Shown here one piece after another: positions 61,827 through 64,000 of a stretch of DNA of 64,000 nt. Location of the stretch: the NCBI GenBank assembly GCA_964615375.1, contig CAZTOW010000016.1, positions 108,074 through 172,073 of the forward strand, read 5' to 3'. Under the pieces are notes generated by a model. It ran no database searches and was not told the DNA's origin. It worked only from the letters and a program-made list of their open reading frames with translations. Source of the stretch: CAZKWG01 sp964615375. GTDB lineage: Bacteria > Myxococcota_A > UBA796 > CAZKWG01. The number at the start of each line of letters is the position of its first letter. The first letter of the stretch is position 1. The translations under genes were made by a program, and so were the position numbers.

Positions 61827-62651
61827 CTAGGGGCTGTTGCGCCGCTTGACGATGAACTTGCCCGACGGCTTCTTCCGCGACCGGGTCTTGTAACCCTTCG
61901 TGGGCTTGCCCCAAGGCGTCATGGGATGATTACCCTTGGAGCGGCCCTCGCCACCACCATGGGGATGATCGATGGGATTCATCGCGGTGCCGCGCACCAC
62001 GGGGCGCTTGCCCATCCAGCGCTTCCGGCCTGCCTTGCCGATGATGATGTTCTCATGGTCCAGATTGCCGACCTGGCCGATGGTGGCCTTGCAGCGCTCA
62101 TGGATCCGGCGGAGCTCGCCGCTTGGCAGCCGGACGAGGACCCAGTCCCCCTCCTTGGCCATCACCTGGGCGAAGGCGCCCGCGGAGCGGCAGAGCTGCC
62201 CACCGCGACCGATGTGCAGCTCGACGTTGTGGACGAAGGTACCGAGCGGGATCGCCCCGAGCCGCAGCGTGTTGCCGGGCAGGATGTCCGCCGAGTCCGA
62301 CGTGACCACGGTGTCGCCGACCTTGATGTTCAGCGGCGCCAGGATGTACCGGCGCTCACCGTCCTTGTAGTTGACGAGGGCGATACGCGCGGTGCGGTTG
62401 GGATCGTACTCCACCGAGGCGATCTTGCCGGCGATGTCGGCCTTGTCCCGAGCGAAGTCGATCAGGCGGTAACGGCGCTTGTGGCCACCACCACGCTGCC
62501 AGGCGGTGACCTGGCCCTGATTGTTGCGACCACCGCTGCGACGGAGAGGCTCGACCAGGGCCCGGGTGGGCTCTGAGCGGGTGATCTCCTCGAAGTCCGA
62601 GACGCTGAGATAGCGACGCGAAGGAGTAAAGGGCTTGAACTTGCGGGCCAT
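61827..62651 (-). CDS. rplB: 50S ribosomal protein L2
   Basis: A 274-residue L2. SGGRNNQGQVTAWQRGGGHKRRYRLIDF, the conserved AMNPIDHPHGGGEGRSKGNHP with the His needed for peptidyl transfer and a basic tail (KTRSRKKPSGKFIVKRRN). Universally conserved, full length. Confidence 0.98.
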   Translation of the reverse strand: MARKFKPFTPSRRYLSVSDFEEITRSEPTRALVEPLRRSGGRNNQGQVTAWQRGGGHKRRYRLIDFARDKADIAGKIASVEYDPNRTARIALVNYKDGERRYILAPLNIKVGDTVVTSDSADILPGNTLRLGAIPLGTFVHNVELHIGRGGQLCRSAGAFAQVMAKEGDWVLVRLPSGELRRIHERCKATIGQVGNLDHENIIIGKAGRKRWMGKRPVVRGTAMNPIDHPHGGGEGRSKGNHPMTPWGKPTKGYKTRSRKKPSGKFIVKRRNSP

Positions 62652-62662
62652 GGCGGCTCCCC

Positions 62663-62950
62663 TCAGGTCTCGAAGAAGTTGAGGGAGTCACCCTCAGCCA
62701 GGCGAACGTACGCCTTCTTCCAGTTGGAGCGCTTCCCCATGAAGCGGCCAAAGCGCTTGGTCTTGCCCCGCATCCGAATGGTGCGGACCTCGAGGACCTT
62801 CACGCCGAAGGCGCGCTCGACGGCGCTCTTGATCTCGTGCTTGTTCGCGGTCTCGCCCACCTCGAACGCATAGACGTTCTGGCTGGCCTGGAGCCCGCTG
62901 CTCTTCTCGTTGATGAGCGGTCGGATCAGGATGTCATGAAGCTCGGCCAT
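62663..62950 (-). CDS. rplW: 50S ribosomal protein L23
   Basis: A 95-residue L23 (LHDILIRPLINEKSSGL ... KHEIKSAVERAFGVKVLEVRTIRMRGKTKR). Exit-tunnel docking site for trigger factor and SRP. 3 bp after rplD. Confidence 0.98.
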   Translation of the reverse strand: MAELHDILIRPLINEKSSGLQASQNVYAFEVGETANKHEIKSAVERAFGVKVLEVRTIRMRGKTKRFGRFMGKRSNWKKAYVRLAEGDSLNFFET

Positions 62951-62953
62951 GGC

Positions 62954-63577
62954 TCACTTCTCCAGCCGAGCGACGATCTGCTCGACGGCGTCGGCGGTCA
63001 GGACCAGGTTGCGGTGGCGGAGTACGTCATAGACGTTCAAGCCCTCGACCGGCAGGACCGTGACCTTCTGAAGATTACGAGCGGAGCGGATCACCGTCTC
63101 ATCCTTCTGCGGGAGGACGAGCAGCATGTCGTCCAGCGCGAAGGTGTTCATGACGTTGACGACGTTCCGGGTCTTGATCTCGGGGAGGTTGAAGGCGTCC
63201 ACCACCACCAGCGCCTGCTCTCCGCAACGGCGAGAGAGCGCGGAGCGGAGCGCGGCCCGGCGGACCTTCTTCGGGAGATCGATGGCATGCGAGCGCGGGT
63301 GCGGCCCGTGGACCACGCCACCGCCACGCCACTGGGGCGAGCGGATCGAGCCCTGACGGGCGCGACCGGTCCCCTTCTGACGCCAGGGCTTGCGGCCACC
63401 GCCGGACACCTGCGCGCGACCCTTGACCGCATGCGTGCCCGCGCGACGCGCGGCGAGCTGGTAACGCACCATGTCGTAAAACAGGTGCTCCTTGACGGGG
63501 GCTCCGAAGACGGCGTCGCTGAGCTCCAGCGTCCCGACCTTCTCGCGCTGCAGATTGAAAATATCGATGGTAGGCAT
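62954..63577 (-). CDS. rplD: 50S ribosomal protein L4
   Basis: A 207-residue L4 (MPTIDIFNLQREKVGTLELSD ... KPWRQKGTGRARQGSIRSPQWRGGGVVHGP). In E. coli L4 autoregulates the S10 operon. It follows rpsJ directly by 26 bp, with rplC missing between them. Confidence 0.98.
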   Translation of the reverse strand: MPTIDIFNLQREKVGTLELSDAVFGAPVKEHLFYDMVRYQLAARRAGTHAVKGRAQVSGGGRKPWRQKGTGRARQGSIRSPQWRGGGVVHGPHPRSHAIDLPKKVRRAALRSALSRRCGEQALVVVDAFNLPEIKTRNVVNVMNTFALDDMLLVLPQKDETVIRSARNLQKVTVLPVEGLNVYDVLRHRNLVLTADAVEQIVARLEK

Positions 63578-63603
63578 GTTCCTGGTCTCCTCAGGCAGGT
63601 CGC

Positions 63604-63918
63604 TCAGGTCGACTTGATCTCGACGTGAACGCCAGCGGAGAGGTCGAGCTTCATGAGGGCGTCCACCGTCGACTGGCTCGGCTCGAGGATGTCGAGCAGC
63701 CGATGGTGCGTCCGGCGCTCGAACTGCTCACGGGACTTCTTGTCCACGTGAGGACCGCGGAGCACCGTCCAGCGGCTGATGGTGGTTGGGAGAGGGAAGG
63801 GTCCGCGGACGTCCACGCCAGTCCGACGAGCGGTCTCGACAATCTCCCGAGCGGAGCGGTCGAGCAGCTTGTGGTCGTAGGCCTTGAGGCGGATACGGAT
63901 TTTATGAGTCGTGGCCAT
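63604..63918 (-). CDS. rpsJ: 30S ribosomal protein S10
   Basis: A 104-residue S10 (KIRIRLKAYDHKLLDRSAREIVETARRTG ... VLRGPHVDKKSREQFERRTHHRLLDI). Also the NusE transcription partner. It lies 23 bp after tuf. Confidence 0.98.
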   Translation of the reverse strand: MATTHKIRIRLKAYDHKLLDRSAREIVETARRTGVDVRGPFPLPTTISRWTVLRGPHVDKKSREQFERRTHHRLLDILEPSQSTVDALMKLDLSAGVHVEIKST

Positions 63919-63941
63919 GGCGAGGTTCCTCTTGGCGCCGC

Positions 63942-64000
63942 TTATTCGATGATCTTGGCGACGACGCCGGCACCGACGGTGCGGCCGCCCTCGCGGATGG
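63942..64000 (-). CDS. tuf: Elongation factor Tu, C-terminal end (continues beyond the window)
   Basis: The last 19 visible residues read IREGGRTVGAGVVAKIIE before the TAA, the invariant EF-Tu C-terminus. The 5' part lies outside the window. tuf immediately upstream of rpsJ is the classic str/S10 junction. Confidence 0.95.
   Translation of the reverse strand, partial: IREGGRTVGAGVVAKIIE

Overview
The window is high-GC DNA (clearly GC-rich throughout, with strong G/C bias at third codon positions) that looks like a chromosomal piece of a Myxococcota-type (deltaproteobacterial) bacterium. The evidence is a complete eight-gene set resembling the Glt (gliding) / Nfs (spore coat) envelope machinery of Myxococcus, an AgmX/PglI-type C-terminal domain, myxobacterial-type outer-membrane barrels, MopE-like and choice-of-anchor lipoproteins, and Gly-Glu and Thr-Asp low-complexity linkers. 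Genus and species cannot be read from the sequence.

Layout. 1-2571: the 3' end of a TonB-dependent receptor, a lipoprotein gene overlapping it, and a small convergent secreted protein. 2872-14519: eight co-directional genes in the order barrel A, barrel B, TPR protein C, giant TPR protein D, TPR lipoprotein E, small exported protein F, FHA/transmembrane/TonB-like protein G, outer-membrane protein H. This is the order of nfsA-H, and of gltABC plus gltDEFGH joined together, but no AglRQS-type motor and no GltI/GltJ are in the window. 14565-15734: an ASH-repeat lipoprotein. 15846-16535: rplC (L3), standing alone 47 kb from the S10 operon. 16611-25924: housekeeping genes (scoAB-type CoA-transferase, guaB, an alpha/beta hydrolase with pyrE, an aminopeptidase P, nadB, a lytic transglycosylase with pgsA, and a barrel-like lipoprotein). 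25988-43505: mainly envelope and secreted functions (a VIT/vWA/TPR lipoprotein, an SGNH hydrolase, an epimerase with a tandem amidohydrolase pair, pyrD, a MopE-like lipoprotein, tRNA-Gly, and a three-gene glycan-type cluster). 43522-48701: an FAD dehydrogenase and the gap-pgk-tpiA-secG operon. 48748-49411: tRNA-Leu and a fur-family regulator. 49486-64000: the tuf/S10/spc/alpha ribosomal super-operon on the minus strand.

The ribosomal super-operon runs tuf-rpsJ-rplD-rplW-rplB-rpsS-rplV-rpsC-rplP-rpmC-rpsQ-rplN-rplX-rplE-rpsN-rpsH-rplF-rplR-rpsE-rpmD-rplO-secY-adk-map-rpmJ-rpsM-rpsK-rpoA-rplQ. Three genes often found here are absent from their usual places: rplC (found at 15846-16535), rpsD (between rpsK and rpoA, replaced by a 194-bp gap with a hairpin) and infA (between map and rpmJ). 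L29 carries an unusual C-terminal extension and is followed by a 217-bp structured spacer inside the operon.

The most interesting system is the single-locus Glt/Nfs-like trans-envelope complex. A short motif of its small F protein (TEIDFEGLEVAG) recurs in the unlinked VIT/vWA/TPR lipoprotein at 25988-29224, hinting at a shared interaction module. No CRISPR array, insertion sequence, prophage or rRNA gene was seen.
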